Shown piece after piece: positions 47,701 to 62,700 of a stretch of 64,000 bases of DNA (within the stretch, counting starts at the first letter, position 1; the number at the start of each line of letters is the position of its first letter). The DNA comes from Ampullaceana balthica. Lineage: Eukaryota; Mollusca; Gastropoda; Lymnaeidae. The notes below the pieces were generated by a model, which was given only the letters and a program-made list of their open reading frames with translations, did no database searches and was not told the origin of the DNA. The stretch is taken from positions 755,791 to 819,790 of the forward strand of contig CALYLW010000336.1 of NCBI GenBank assembly GCA_944989445.1, in the 5' to 3' direction. The position numbers were made by a program, and so were the translations under genes.

Positions 47701-50700
47701 AATTGCTCATTGTGGAACGAAGATAATTTTTTATCAACTTCACTTTTGAGAAGCTCCTTTCACAACAAGCGACACTGATAGCAATTGTTGAAAAAATTCA
47801 TAGCAAAATTACAATGTTAGGTACAGAATTTTCCCATCTATACAGTTGAATAAATTTTAATAGATCAAGTGGGCCTGTCCCCCCGTTTTTCAACCATAAT
47901 GCCTCTTCTTGTAGTTAGGTACAGCCATAAAAACCTGGAGCCTTTTTCTTTCAGTTTTGAACTGTTCTTTATCAATGTCAATAAAGTAATTTATTTGATG
48001 CTCAAATGCTTCATTTAGTAGGCTACATGTTACTATATACGAATATTTTCTTGCAAGGACTTGCAACTCATCAAAGCGTACTTTTATTTTTGTTATAATT
48101 CCATCCATGGATAAAAACATTTCCTGTTGTACTTCTCGTTCTAAAGATAGAGCCAAGTCTTCTGAATTTTCCCTACTCATAGTTTTCTCCATCTAACTAG
48201 GCGTTCAGTTGATATCTCCATCTCTTCACAAACTGTTTGGCTGATATGTCAGCATTTTGTATTAGCACATCTCTTTGTTCCATGCAATGGCCTTGCATTT
48301 ATTTATTTTTTAATGACGGGTTCCCATAAATTGAGATAACATAGAAAAGAAAAAGATTGCATTGAATTGAGTAAAATTTAAGCATCTTATCTAGTTTTAC
48401 TAGTTACTTCTTCAGATGTAAATTAAAAAGTATGTCTTTTACGAAATTATTTATGCCTATTGTGGTGTTTATTAACGGAGAAATTTGAATATTTTCATTT
48501 TCTCTCCATAAATCTCAATAATTTTCCATAAATTAGACGAATTCAAATTATTTACACATTACTTTAATTGGATAGGCGTAACATTTTTAATGAATAAACG
48601 TATTTTAATGAAAAACACAAATTATTTGTGCTACTTTAATGCAATAAAAACAAAATAAAATTAATTTTTAAAAACTTACCTTACAATACTTTTCTGAAAA
48701 CTCAAACGGTAATATAAATTACTCATATTTTATATAAATTATTACTTGCAAGTTAAACACAATATTTGAACCACCATGAATTTTAGGTATTTGTTTGCGC
48801 ATCATTCTGCGAATGTCGAAATTCCACGCAAAAACCATCGTGGCGATATTAATTGCACATTATTGGGCCCAGCGGTAATGTGTTTTTTTGTGTAGTTTCA
48901 TCTAAAAGCGTCATCTGGTCGTACCGTATACCGCTTAATTTTCCAACCAAATCGATACCTTTTTGGGGTATTTTAAATTTTTGAACGGTTTTGCGTTATT
49001 TATAACATCCACACATCCACTATGTAATCAAACAAATGTTGTGCGAGTACGTTAATTAGGACTAGAAATTACGAATATTTTTGTTTCACCTTGTTTTTCC
49101 CCCTTCAAAAGAAAAAGAGTGGTTGTCGGAATAGGTTGCACTTTTCAAATGCCCAAAATGCCGCCCCTAAATGTGTGACGCCCGGGGCGGACCGCCCCCA
49201 CCACCCCCCTCTAGCTACGCCACTGCCATGTATTTTACGTGAAAACGTCATTTATGTAAGATGATACACACCACTAAAATTTCATTCGGTGTCTGCCTCC
49301 CTCCCAAATCTCATAGGTATATACGCCATTGCTAATCATAACGTACTATTTTGCCGTGGTCTGTACAATGGCTGATAATGCTAATGTGACTTTGTAGCAC
49401 AGTCTCATAGGTAAATGGGCTTAATGGGGATGTAGACCACCAATAGTCAACTTTTACAAATTAATGTATTTCTGAATAGCAAACATTACTACTATACTAC
49501 TATGCTGTAGGTATTGTTGTTAGTAGCACACATATTTACACAGACACGAATAAACACTGCTAAACGTTTTTTGTTCTAATAAATATGGAGACATATTTGG
49601 TATACATTCAGAGACTATCATTAAAAAAAACTTATCTGCAGATAAGCATTGTACAAACCTGATACATGCATTAAGAATATCGCTATTTGTATACAGAAAT
49701 ATCCACACAATTTGCCCATATTTTGAGGGATACACTACAGCGCTTCTGTCTAAATACTATTTCCATTCACTTTACACTTTACATCGTGTTATGCCTGACA
49801 AAAGGCTCAGATTTTTGTTTTGATACGGTTCACTTGCTTCCCAGCTAGTGGCAGGTGACGAGGTCTTGGGTCTGCAGCGTTTGATCTGGTTATATTGAGT
49901 TGTTGGTTGTGAAAACCTTCCAAGTCCCTTCTCTTCATAACGTTTGGAGCGGTTGAGTGGAACTCGGCCCATTTAAGAGAATAATTCCAAGCCGTTAAGA
50001 CCACGCGGCCTGTAACATTGATATACATGTATTGACAGTGGCGTAGCTAGAACTTTTGCCGCCCGGGGCGGTCTCCAATTTGCCGCCCTTTTTAGGGCGC
50101 GTCCATAAATGACGTCACGCACCTGGGGGGGGGGTCACACGTTTGTGACGATGTGTGACGAGGGGGGTGTTTAAGAGATGTGACGTCACGTCAAAAAGCG
50201 CAACTTTAAGTAAATTTCTACTTAAATATTTGATTACTGACACTTTATTTAATGACGTTTATGTAAAACGCGTGTTACGATATTAGAACGCAGCGTTACA
50301 CTAAAAACATACCTAAATTGCAAAAATTTAATTTGAAACATGCTCATTTTCAAACAGAAAATACGGCTTTGTGACGTCTTATTGAAGAAGGAGTCTAAGT
50401 TTTTGTGACGACGTGTGACGAGGGGGGGGGGTGAAAAATCAGCCAAAATAGCGTGCTTCATTTATGGACGGCCACTTAGTCGATTATATTATGGTTTTTA
50501 AAAACTAATGAACATGAATAAATAATTTTAATTGAAACGAAGTAAAGGTGGGGAACATTGTTTACCATTGCATGCCATATTTATGTAAGCAGTAATAAAA
50601 GAGGCCGCATAAGATTATATACCTATAAATACACATTTATAAAAATACAAGATACTTTTTTTAAAGGCCACAAGAAAGTTACTGAGGTCGCAGGTCACCC

Positions 50701-53700
50701 CCCCCCCATGAGACAAAACATATTCCAAATTTACACCCCCCAAAAAAACAAAAAAAACATTACCAATTACTATTACTATTCTTTTATTTTGTATTTATAA
50801 ATAAATGATTTTTTTTTACAAACAAAGAAATTGTATATATTAGTTAACATTAGTTAGTATGTAAACTATTGTAAACATATTTATACATTTACTTTCATAG
50901 CTTTCATAATAGAAAAATCGTGTATTATGCTATCAAAATTTTAAATTATTTGTAATATCTTGTTCTATTGACAGTATTGCAAGATTTTGTTGTCTTTAAT
51001 CGCTCATTGTGGAACGAAGATAATTTTTTTTATCAACTTCAGTTTGGAGAAGCTCCTTTCACAATTAGCGATACTGATAGCAATAGTTGAAAAAATTCAT
51101 AGCAACATTACAATGTTGGGTATAGAATTTTCCAATCTTACTGTTGAATAAATTTAAATAGATCAAAGGTGCCTTTTCCTCCGTTTTTCTAACATAATGC
51201 CTCTTCTTGTAGTGTAGGTATAGCCATAAAAACCTGAATCCTTTTTCTTTCCATGTTGAACTGTCAATGTCAATAAAATTATTTATTTGATGTTAAAATG
51301 CTTCATTTAGTAGGTTACGTGGTATTATATACGAATATTTTCTTGCAAGGAAATGCAACTCATCAAAGCGTTATTTTATTTTATTTTATAATTCCATCCA
51401 TGGATACAAACATTTCTCGTTGTACTTTTTTTTCTAAAGATAGAACCACGTCTTCTGAATTTTCCCTACTCATATTTTTCTCCATCTAACTAGGCGTTCA
51501 GTTGATATCTCCATCTCTTCACAAATTGTTTGGCTGATATGTCAGCATTTTGTAATAGCACATCTCTTTGTTCCATGCAATGGCATTGCATTGATTTAAC
51601 AAAATGACGGGTTCCCATAAATTGAGATAACATTGAAGAGAAAAAGATTGCATAGAATTGAGTAAAATTCCAGCATCTGATCTCGTTTTACTAGTTACTT
51701 CTTCAGATGTCAATTTTTCCAAGACGCTTTAAATTTAAAGCATGTCTTTTTCAAAATTATTATGCCTATTGTGGTGTTTATTAATTGAGAAATTTGAATA
51801 TTTACATATTCTTGTCATAAATCTTAATAATTTTCCATAAAATAGACGAATTCAAATTATTTACACATTACTATTACTTTAAATGGATAGGCATAACATG
51901 CTTAATAAATAACCGTTTTTTAATGAAAAACACAAATTATGTGTGCTACTTTAATGCAATAAAAACAAAATTAATTTAAATTTCAATAACTTACCTAACA
52001 ATAATATAAAACGTTAATATAAATTACTACTTGCAAGTTAAATTCAATATTTGAACCACCATGCCTTGTAAGTACTTTTTCGCGCATCTTTCTGCGAAGT
52101 CGAAATCCCACGAAAACTGTCGTGGCGATATTAATAGCACCACATTATTCGGCCAGGCCGTGTTGTGTTTTTTGGGTAGTTTTCTTATAAAAGCGTCATT
52201 TGTGACTTATACCGCTTAGTTTTCCAAACAAATGGATACGTTTATTGAACGATTTAAACATTTTGAATGGTTTTGCGTTAACTATATTATCCACTATGTA
52301 ATCAAACAAATGTTGTGCGAATCCGTTAATTAAGGCTCGAAATTACGAATATTTTTGTTTCACCTTGGTTTTTCCCCTTCAAAAGAAAAGGGGCGGTTGT
52401 CGGAAAGGGTTCTCCTTTTCAAATGCCCACAAATGCCGCCCCTAAATGAGTGCCGCCCAGGGCGGAAGGCCCCCACCACCCCCCTTAGCTACGCCACTGT
52501 GTATTGATAAAATGTTTTATCTTATTTTTTGACCGAGACACGTGATAACCGTTAGTTCCAAAATTTTTGAAAAGATAATTTTTTGACTTTCATGGGACTG
52601 CATAGGCCACTAAAGCTGTTGCTGGAGAGATAGATGTTACCGCAGAAGCACACTTTTGTTCTCGGAGTTTTAATTTCTTTCGTCACTACTTTAACTCTTT
52701 ACTCTTTAAAATTATATTTCACAGTCGGTCAAGTAGTTTGAAGAAAAAAAAACTATACTAATTTTATTTTAAACTATATATACTCGGTGACGCTGAAGTG
52801 TTATGTGTTGGAACTAAAGTATGCGTGGCGAAGTCTGTGAGTCTGTAAGGGGCCGTATTATGAGTAGACTGAAATAAGATTTTCGCCTTGGATGCCGGTG
52901 CGTTCACAAGCGAGACCATTAGAGTGCAGTCGCCCATGGCACCAATATCGTCTTACATACAATACGACAAGAGAATAAAATTGTACAATCTGAAATCTTC
53001 AAAAGACGCGAAAATATTTGTTGTTGTTTTTTTACCGCCCAGGAGGCATTTATTTTAAAATATATATTGCTGCGCCTTCCTCGTGAAGGCTTTGTTACGT
53101 ATCATGAAATTTCAATTAGAAATGTATCAAGAATGGTACAAACCTTAGCCCCTTGACTTACTTTTGTTTGAAGTTGCCAAGTGACGTTTCGTGTCGTTCA
53201 CTCAGTGTTATATTTATTTTTACACAATCCTTCCTTCTACTGTGGTTATAATTTTAAATATATCCCAAAGTACTTGTCAGAATTTAACATAGTGCGACCG
53301 TTGTAAAACCACATTTTGAATAGGCACCAGAATGAAACATTTTAGAAATTACTGACGTAGTGGAACGAAATTCGTCACATGCAAGTTGAACCGGCAGTGG
53401 GTTAGATATTACTGTAATACTATAAATTCAAGCCAGTCATTAAATATGCTACAATAAAATTTTCTGACTGTCGAAATGATTTTTAAAAAAAAATTAATCC
53501 AAATACATTTGATTACCTAACATTCTGCCCCACACTACTCACACTTGCCATACGTATGAGTATGAATATGCTAATTTTTACAAATCAACAATGAGAAAAT
53601 GAGTTTCCCAAAGTTTCTTCTGAATTCTAAAAGTAACAAGAAAAATTATTGTTTGACAAATGGGAAATGTGCTTCTATTCGAAACTGTTCCATTCAATTT

Positions 53701-56700
53701 GTGTTTGACGTTCTTAATGTGTTCCCCTGAATCAAATACACGTTTGTGTCAAATACTCTCTACTCATGGCTCAGGGTGAAAAAAACCGTGGAGATTTAAA
53801 ATAAAAAATTATGATTTTCATGAAAATAGTTTAAAATGCTAAAATGTAATATAATTATAAAATTACACTGTATATATTTAAGGAGGTAATTAAGGGAGGC
53901 CATTACATAATTTATTCTTTTAATGATATGGAGGATGATTTACTGGAGTGGCATCCCTTGTGTATCAAAACGCTCTACTTCTTTCTTGAATGGTTGATGC
54001 GTAAACAGTAAACATTAACACTATTTTTATAAACACAATCCAGGGGCAGATGTCAATATACGTCTTGGTTGTTAGTGAAAAGTAGTTCAATGTTGAGACT
54101 CCTTTTTTAAAAACTAAAATTCAAACTCATGAAATGACTGTACAATAAATATGAAACATACTTTTATTGAAGTCGCTTATAGTTGTAAATGAAAATGGTT
54201 GTATATATAGTATATAGCTCATTAATATTATCACACAAACCTAAGTGTCTTGCGATCTAAACTCTCTTCAAAAACCACGACCATAGACCCACATGATTCA
54301 TATCAACACGCCTTTTGATCTATGTCGTCACTAGTGGATAAAGTTCTCCCGGGCATATCCATTACACACACACACACACACAAATGTCTTCCACAGCCAT
54401 TCTTTCTCTATCTCTGTCTTCCGCCCATTTTAGAACGTTTTCCCCTGCCTCCGATCATGCCCCATTTTCTCTGTTCTCCTGACAAGGAATGCCGGCGGCC
54501 GGTGTGAACACTTGAAGAAAGTCTGATTCACCGGCCGTCCCATAGGCTCAGACCGTAGTTGTGTGTTAAAACTCGTGGTAGGTTTACTTCCCTTGTTCCC
54601 GTGTTCGCTCGCCCATAACGTTATCCAAGCCCTGCCGCTCACCATAACTTATTATTAGTGATTCACTTTTCTCACAGGCGGGGGGCGTGGTCGACCAATT
54701 AACCCCGAGGGCCACAGCTCGAGCAGCCCATGTGACACAGACCGACTTGGCCGTCCCTTCTCTACGCCTGCCCGTCACCTCGCTGAGAATAGATGTAAGT
54801 ACGAATTTTTTGTTTTTGTTTTACAACAGGACTTCTTTAACATGTACCTTTGTTTTGTTGTTTAAGATTTTATCGGACTCAAACTCAGCATTCACATTTG
54901 TCAAAATGAAAGTGTGCCTTGATACCCACCAACGTGAGACTCCTTGACCGTGAACCAATAGATAACAAGTCGTACTGCTTAAGTAGGACACCAGATTTGA
55001 CATGATTATGTCATAGAATGCAGACACAACATTCAACTTTAACCATTGTTGTTGTGCTAAGTATGTGTGATTGGGTGGGTGGGGGGTAGGAATATTGTGG
55101 AAGCATTATTTTTTTAAAATTTATCCTTACATCAATTCTAAAGAATTTTAAGAAAAGAGTTAAAATTATGTATTTTTTTAAAAAAGGGTAACTATTTAAT
55201 TCTAAGCCCTAACCCCCCTCCCTCTTCCCACATAAAAATAAGGGAAAAAACAAAATCCTCTGATCTGAATTAATTCTGTTGTAAACACATAAGACCTAAT
55301 TATTCTGATACAAAAACATCTTATTTACAAGTTCTCTACGTATTTACACAAACACAGTTCACAGGAGCGTCAAATCTGAGTCTATCAAATTTCACTATGA
55401 GAAATACCTCTGAAAGGTCACCAGTTCACGTTTTTCTTTAGGTTCTAGCTTAGAATGTAGATTTATGTTTCTGTCCGTAGTAAGGATGCAGTACGGCAAC
55501 CATATCATAAGTAACTCAAACACTGGCTCTGTCATCACCGCTTACCCAAATCTAAGAGTGATTTCAAAATAATGTAAATTATTTTACTGTTACAATAAAA
55601 GTCGAGCTAGGTTGGAAGCAATGCATCTATTTTTAAGACATTCAATTTAAAGCATTTGCTGGCGCAAACACATACATTAAATAATGAGACCTATGTTTTA
55701 TTTTTAATAATTGTCTCAAATAAATTTATGCTGCCTTTCTTTGACAAGCAATGTTCACACTTGATTAACTACAGGGACTGAGTTAAGATAATATTGTTGG
55801 TATTTTTGTTGTTTTTCTTTGTCCATTTTTGAAAGTTGTTTGTTTATTTCATTGTGTGTGGGCTGGAGATTAAATTTAATGCTCTTTCCTTGCTAGTAGA
55901 GATGCAGCTCTTCAATGACTTGATCCCCCTTTAATATAAAATAATATATAATAATAATAAATCGCTCAGCAGTGAAAGCATGGCTTCGATGAAAAGATAG
56001 GCTTAAGTTTTCTCTAGCTATTGTATCGGAATTAAAACATTAAAACAATAATAATAAAAAATCCCTAGATTCAGTATGAAAGTTTATCTAGTAGCTCCTG
56101 TAGCTTATGGACTTTTAAAACATACATATAGTAATATATTTCTAATCATCGCAATAGTTTATCACTCAGTGTCATAGTTTTTTTTAATTAGTTTTTTTTT
56201 AAATTTAAATTTATTTTTAAAAATTATTTTTTTTTAAATATTTTTTCGTGTGTTTTAAATGCAATAGCAGTTATATTCCTGTCATCGTATGCTTGTAGCT
56301 GCCGATGGTTTTATACTAGACTTAGTGTTTCCGAATAAACTTATTTTGTTTATACCTGCTACAGTTTTCATATACCTGGCATGATGTTTCCAATTTGACA
56401 TAGTATGTATATTCCTGTCACAGTTTTCCTATATCTAACATAATGCTCCCAAACTGACATAACTTGCATATTCCTGCTATACTTCTCTGAAACATGTCAT
56501 TGTCATTATTTTTTCTGTAACTGCCCTAGTTTTCCTATACTCTTTGTTTTGTTTTTAAATACCATTATTTATCTATACCTGCCATAGTTTTTTTTTAAAC
56601 TGACATAGATTTTCTGTAGCTCCCATAAATTTCGCATGCACGCCATAGTTTATCTATACCTGCATATTTCTACGATACCCGTCCATCGTTTACCTGTAAC

Positions 56701-59700
56701 TGCCATGGGTTTACTATTCATACCATAGTTTTTAAATACCTCCTCTAATTTGGAATTACCCGCACTAGATTTTCTATACCTGCGTTAGAGTGACAGCTTG
56801 CTAGAGCACGTACTTAGTTAAGCGGAGACGAACTGCACGCACCATAACAATGCTTTCTCTCCTTTGTGCTTTACCTGTAGGTCAAAGGTGTAAAAAGTCC
56901 ATTTCTCACGCAAACACAAAAAAAGAGGAAAACATTCCAGCTGGCAACTTATAGATTATTTACACTAGTGTTTCAATAGTTTTTTTTAAAAAAATCAAAT
57001 TTACACAATCCTACTCAAACAACTAGTTCAACTCATACCACTAGTTCAACTCATACCACTAGTTCAACTCATACCACTAGTTCAACTCTTACCACTAGTT
57101 CAACTCTTACCACTAGTTTAACTCTTACCATTAGTTCAACTCATACCACCAGTTCAACTCATACCACCCAGTTCAACTCATACCACTAGTTCAACTCATA
57201 CCACTAGTTCAACTCATACCACTAGTTCAACTCATACCACCAGTTCAACTCATACATCCAGTTCAACTCATACCACCAATTCAACTCATACCACCAATTC
57301 AACTCATACCACTAGTTCAACTCATACCACCAATTCAACTCATACCACTAGTTCAACTCATACCACTAGTTCAACTCATGCCACTAGTTCAACTCATACC
57401 ACCAGTTCAACTCATGCCACTAGCTCAACTCATACAACTAGTTCAACTCATACCACCAGTTCATCTCATGCCACTAGTTCAACTCATACCACCAATTCAA
57501 CTCATGCCACTAGTTCAACTCATACCACCAGTTCAACTATACCACTAGTTCAACTAATACCACCAATTCAACTCATGCCACTAGTTCAACTCATACCACC
57601 AGTTCAACTCATGCCACTAGCTCAACTCATACAACTAGTTCAACTCATACCACCAGTTCATCTCATGCCACTAGTTCAACTCATACCACCAATTCAACTC
57701 ATACCACCAATTCAACTCATACCACTAGCTCAGACAACAAACAATTATTTAAAAATTCAATTGCTCAGAATAAAGATTCCCACCCGGTACTCAATTTATA
57801 AATTACTAGAAGAATACCCGCACTTTGTAGCGGGAGTGTGCTGACCCTTTATCCAAGTATTACTTGCTGGTTATTATAATTTTTATTTGCCAAGTTAAAT
57901 TTCAGATTCATCTATTTAGTTGAAATCTTATGAGAAACAGAGATATGCAATTTTACCGCGTGAGTTGTTTTCACTTAATGCAGTGCCTTTTAAACATAAC
58001 CTTACTATTTAAAAGATATGATTTATTAAATAATGATTCTTGCCGACCATAATAACTAAATTTACAATTTCATTCCCACTTGTACAAAATTAACATAACT
58101 TATAGGTTTTCCGAAAGAGCTCTACCACCCTCGTCTCTCAAAAATTTAATATATAATTACGAAACTGCATCGTATCACAATTGTAAGTTATATAATATTT
58201 GTAACCACGTCTCTGAGATAAAGAATATGTGGCACTATCCCTTTAAAAGGCAAAAGCTAAGTGACTCAAAACGCAAATAAACAAAATTATAAATGTACTT
58301 TCTAAAATACTTTTTTAAAAGAAACCGGTCGTATTAAAATGATATAAAAAATGTGCACACCATATTTAGACAATATAGAAAGCTGGCCGCATAAAATAAA
58401 GTCTTGTTATAAAGTAAATGTACTGGACCAAAATAACTACTCCTTTTGGCGTATTCATAATTGTTGTAACAGGGAAATAATATTTAACATTTTTTATGTC
58501 TCGATATTTTACGATTTATATTTACGGTTTATAAGCAATGTGTATAATTTCAAAAAGGAATCTTTTTGTGTTGTTCCCTATTTCGGATAAGGCATCATAT
58601 TTTGTAAATTATATTCAATGCACACACACACACACCAGATTTTATATCTGAAAAATAAAATAAAAATGAAAAATAAAGATTCAACCGTCTGTTAATAAGT
58701 GCTACTTCAAAATGATTAAAAGGCAATTTTAGAAATGGCCTATGCTATTCTGAATACAAAGGAATGAACATAAAAACATATTCAATTCGCAATCCATATT
58801 AATTAAGCGTTTTCAGGATCGCTTCATTAAATTTAGTCAAGTTTTGTTAATACGTTCGTTAGCGAAAGTTTATAATGTATAGTGTATTTAAAGATTAAGT
58901 AAACTGTTGTAAAGTGTAAGTTTATTTGACATAGGCCATCACTTTCAACATAAAATAAACTCGCTACATCTATGGTTTTTAATTAAAAGTCGAGTTATGA
59001 ATTAAATTTTACAAAATCCCAATTTTATTCATTGCATGTAAAATATTAATACAATGCATCGTGAAAATAATTGAAATAAAATAATTTAAACGCATATGAA
59101 AATATATAAAGCTCAGTTGATATTTTTATGTTTGTTTGTTTGTATCCATTAAAAAAGGCCACTGCTTTGTTGACATTTTTCCAAAAGATCTCTGCCACTG
59201 TCGTCACTAAAAAAGCTCTTATATATTTACGACACTGCATCGTAACAAAATTGTAATTAATACAATATTTGCAACAACGTCTATGAGATAAAGATAATAA
59301 AGATAAATAAAGAAATTAGGCTATATTCCTAATTTTAAAAAAACAAAACAAACAAATCAATTTTATGTTAAAAACGCATTTGAAACCATGACAATAATTG
59401 ATTTTAAAAATGGCCTATGTTAATCCATCATCAAAGGAATGAACATAGCATATTCAATTCGCAATACAAAATAATTAAGCGTTTTCAGGATCACTTTATT
59501 TAGTTTAATCTACTTATGTTAATTGGTCCGGTAGCCTAAGTTTAAATAGTATAAGTGTATAGGTTATGTAAAAGACAATAGCTTATGTAAAAGACAAACA
59601 AAATATAAATGTTATATTAATAGGACACGGCTAAATTTAAGATGCGTACACGAAAATGTGCGCACGGTAATCGGGCGATAAAAGATTTTAGAACGCGCAC

Positions 59701-62700
59701 CGCTAAAAATGAAGCCTTGAATTACTTGAAAAAAATACTGACACCATTATTACATAAATATGTTTTTATTAAATGTCGAGTTATGGAACAGAAAATAATT
59801 AAAACAAATTCGCAATTAAATTTAAACGTGTAAACAATTAAATCTAATGCATCGTGTGGCAGTTGTAATTAAATATGTTTACGCGTCTATCTAATATATA
59901 GAAAGTAACAGTAAAGAAAATGACAACTCTTTGTACTACACAGCTCAAATTATGAAGCGTACACGAAAATGTGCGCACCGTAATTAGACATTATAATATT
60001 TTTTGAATGCGCACCGCTGTAAATAAAGTATTGGGGGAAAAAAACGTCACCAAAAGTAACTCGCTTTGAAAGCCATTTGAACGTCAGCGTAAATTTGTTC
60101 AATACAGAAATAAGGTTAAATTTTTTAATTCTTTGTCTCTGCATTTTCTGATTATTTAATTTACGGCATTCGGGCAAAAGGGACAATTACAAAAACTAAC
60201 TTAAAACCACATTCAGGGTAAAAGGAACCGTCCTGCCAAATTTGGTCCCCGTCCGTCATTTGGTTTTTCCGTGGCTGTCTAACAGAAGGTCGAAAAGTGA
60301 AACATACAAACATACAAAGATACAAACACAAACTGAGCTTTATATATTAGATGAAGTGACAAAATTTGAGTTTTTATCATTTATTTTTTTCGTTCACCTA
60401 CCTATAAGATTGCGCACAAAGCGTTCTAGTGCAAAGAATTTATTGTTTTAATGATAAGCACACACAAATATAATTTTCCTTTAAAGATAGATGAAAGGGG
60501 CTATATATTTATGTGTCTTTTCTACACTCGGGCCGTTCTCTGTCTTTTGAATTACGTCATACAGAGGTGTGTCTTGGAACATACATCATTCAGGGCTGTG
60601 CCTTTGAATATACGTCATACAGAGCTGTGTCTTTGAATATACGTCATACAGAACTGTGTCGTTCAAGGGCCATCTGAAAAGGAAACTAACACATGAGACA
60701 ATTGTTTACAGTGATTACTAACAAATCTAAGTGGAGCTTATTAGACAAACAGGTTTAAAACTGGCTCTTGTTTTCTGTCAGTAAAGCAACCAATAATTTT
60801 TTTTATTATCGTTCGTTTGTGAAAATATGTTCAACAGGTGACAGGCTATAACATGTGGTACACGTTGATTAATTTTTTTCTCTACATTTACGGAAAAGAT
60901 TTACAGGCTAATATACTCGGCTATACACAATAACCAAATGATTTATTTGTTTGACTATAAATCTAACAGATTTAATTGGTGCTGTGTCTTAAATATACTC
61001 TCTTACAGATATAAACAGACCCGACATTGAACTCCTCAATAGTTCCATTCGAAGGAAAGCAACTGACAAGCCATATGTGCGTGAGCCACGGGGAATGGAC
61101 GAAAAAGTAACGACAGAGAAGTTCAGTCAGAATGGCGTCTTGGTGGAGGCGGTCACCAAACCAAATGAGAGCATCGCTCTCCTGGAACAAGAAATACGCT
61201 ACTTGAGAGATGAGCTCAGTCAGGCACGTGACCAGATTATCAAGTTACAAGAACAAGAGAAACTGATGAGAGAAAGGTGAGTGGAAAAGCGATGTGTAAC
61301 ATAGGTCTAACTATTGAGATGTGTCTGTCGATTCACGTCAATGGATCCTTGTATCTACCACGCTATTCAGATAAAATCGAATCGGTATTTCAACGATTTT
61401 GAAGTAGGTAGGCAAATAAAACTCAATTACAGCTTTAAAAAATGTGCAGCGAAAATGTTTTAATGACAGAACTTGTAACATTTGCATCATTGCTGCTTTT
61501 CTATTCAAAGATCTCGTCTGGTGTTTTTATTGCCTTGCCGGCGGCAAAGGGTAGTTGTGATTTTTTTTCATGAATACACAGAAACCAAATTAAGGATACG
61601 TCATTGGAGACTTTTTGTAGCTAACGATCGGTGACGTTGCTAGAGAATGGTCCGTTTTATAGATAAAACATATCACATCAGGGCACTTATAGCAACAGGA
61701 CACTTATTACAGTAGGGCTTTTATGATAGCATGACAGAGAGGCGCCTATGACATCAGGGTACACATTTGACAGTTATGCAATTATGACAGCGAAGCACTT
61801 ATGGCAGAATGGCACTCATGGAGAGATTGCCCATATTTAACTTCACTCTTCTTAATATCAACAAAGCCCAAAGACAACAAACCTTTACACATAAAACGCA
61901 TTATCACCATTTATAGGAAATACGTTCAAAATAAAGACAACATTTTTCCAAGAATAACCTCCTCCCTCCCCCCTCCCACCACTCCTAATCACTCTGCCAG
62001 ATTAGCCGACCAGGTCCACACCCAGTTCACTAACAAACCTAGTCATGTCTTTGAGGACCTGAGCCTGGGCCCCCAGAGACCCACGGTCCTAGTTCGCGCC
62101 TATGATGACCTGTACCGAGAGGGACGAGTGGATACGCTGGATGCATTGGATAGTCTTCCAGAGCTTCACGGCCTTGACATTCTCAAGATGAAAATACTCT
62201 TTTCTGTTTTAGTGGTAAGTGATTAATTTCACAAGAGGTATGCATTTGTTGGTTTAAAATAATTATATTAGTCTCCTCTTTACAGATTCCAATCATAGAT
62301 GTATATTTATTTAAATTACCCTAGTTGTTTAGTGTGTACCTGTTGAAATTAAAGCCAACACTCGGCTACAAGTGTAAAACATAAAATTATTAATATAGAC
62401 TTGCACCTCAAAAAATATATGTGCTGTGGTGTTTCGGGAGAGGGGGTAGAAATAATATGGATTGTATGAAGTCTTTTACTTGAAAGCATGTCTTATACAC
62501 TTAATGTGTTATTTCTAGTACCCGGGTAGTTTGCTATTTATTGTGTTCAAAAGCATCTATACATATTTTTTCATGATAAGCATTTTCGGATGGTTTGTTT
62601 TCATGGCATCTTCTGCTTCAAAATATTAAATAATTGAATATTTAATAGAGTCATTTTTCTTCAGCTTGCATTCAGGTGTGTCCAGCAAGCACTTCAAGAC

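Noticed and set aside
47890..48192. 100-codon minus-strand frame as a host gene
   Set aside because: It lies inside the terminal repeats of a hAT element and matches the sister copies. It is a transposase remnant.
54687..54947. 86-codon frame starting inside exon 6 of the MIEAP-like gene
   Set aside because: The true exon uses another frame, fixed by the flanking phases, and ends at 54794 with a consensus donor (gtaagt).
57575..57844. 89-codon frame reading LVQLIP repeats
   Set aside because: It is produced by an 18-bp intronic minisatellite, with no splice support.
61801..62000. Upstream part of the 141-codon frame at 61801-62226 as coding
   Set aside because: The acceptor AG at 61999-62000 follows a pyrimidine tract and gives the phase required by exon 7, so coding starts at 62001. 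The upstream part is intron.
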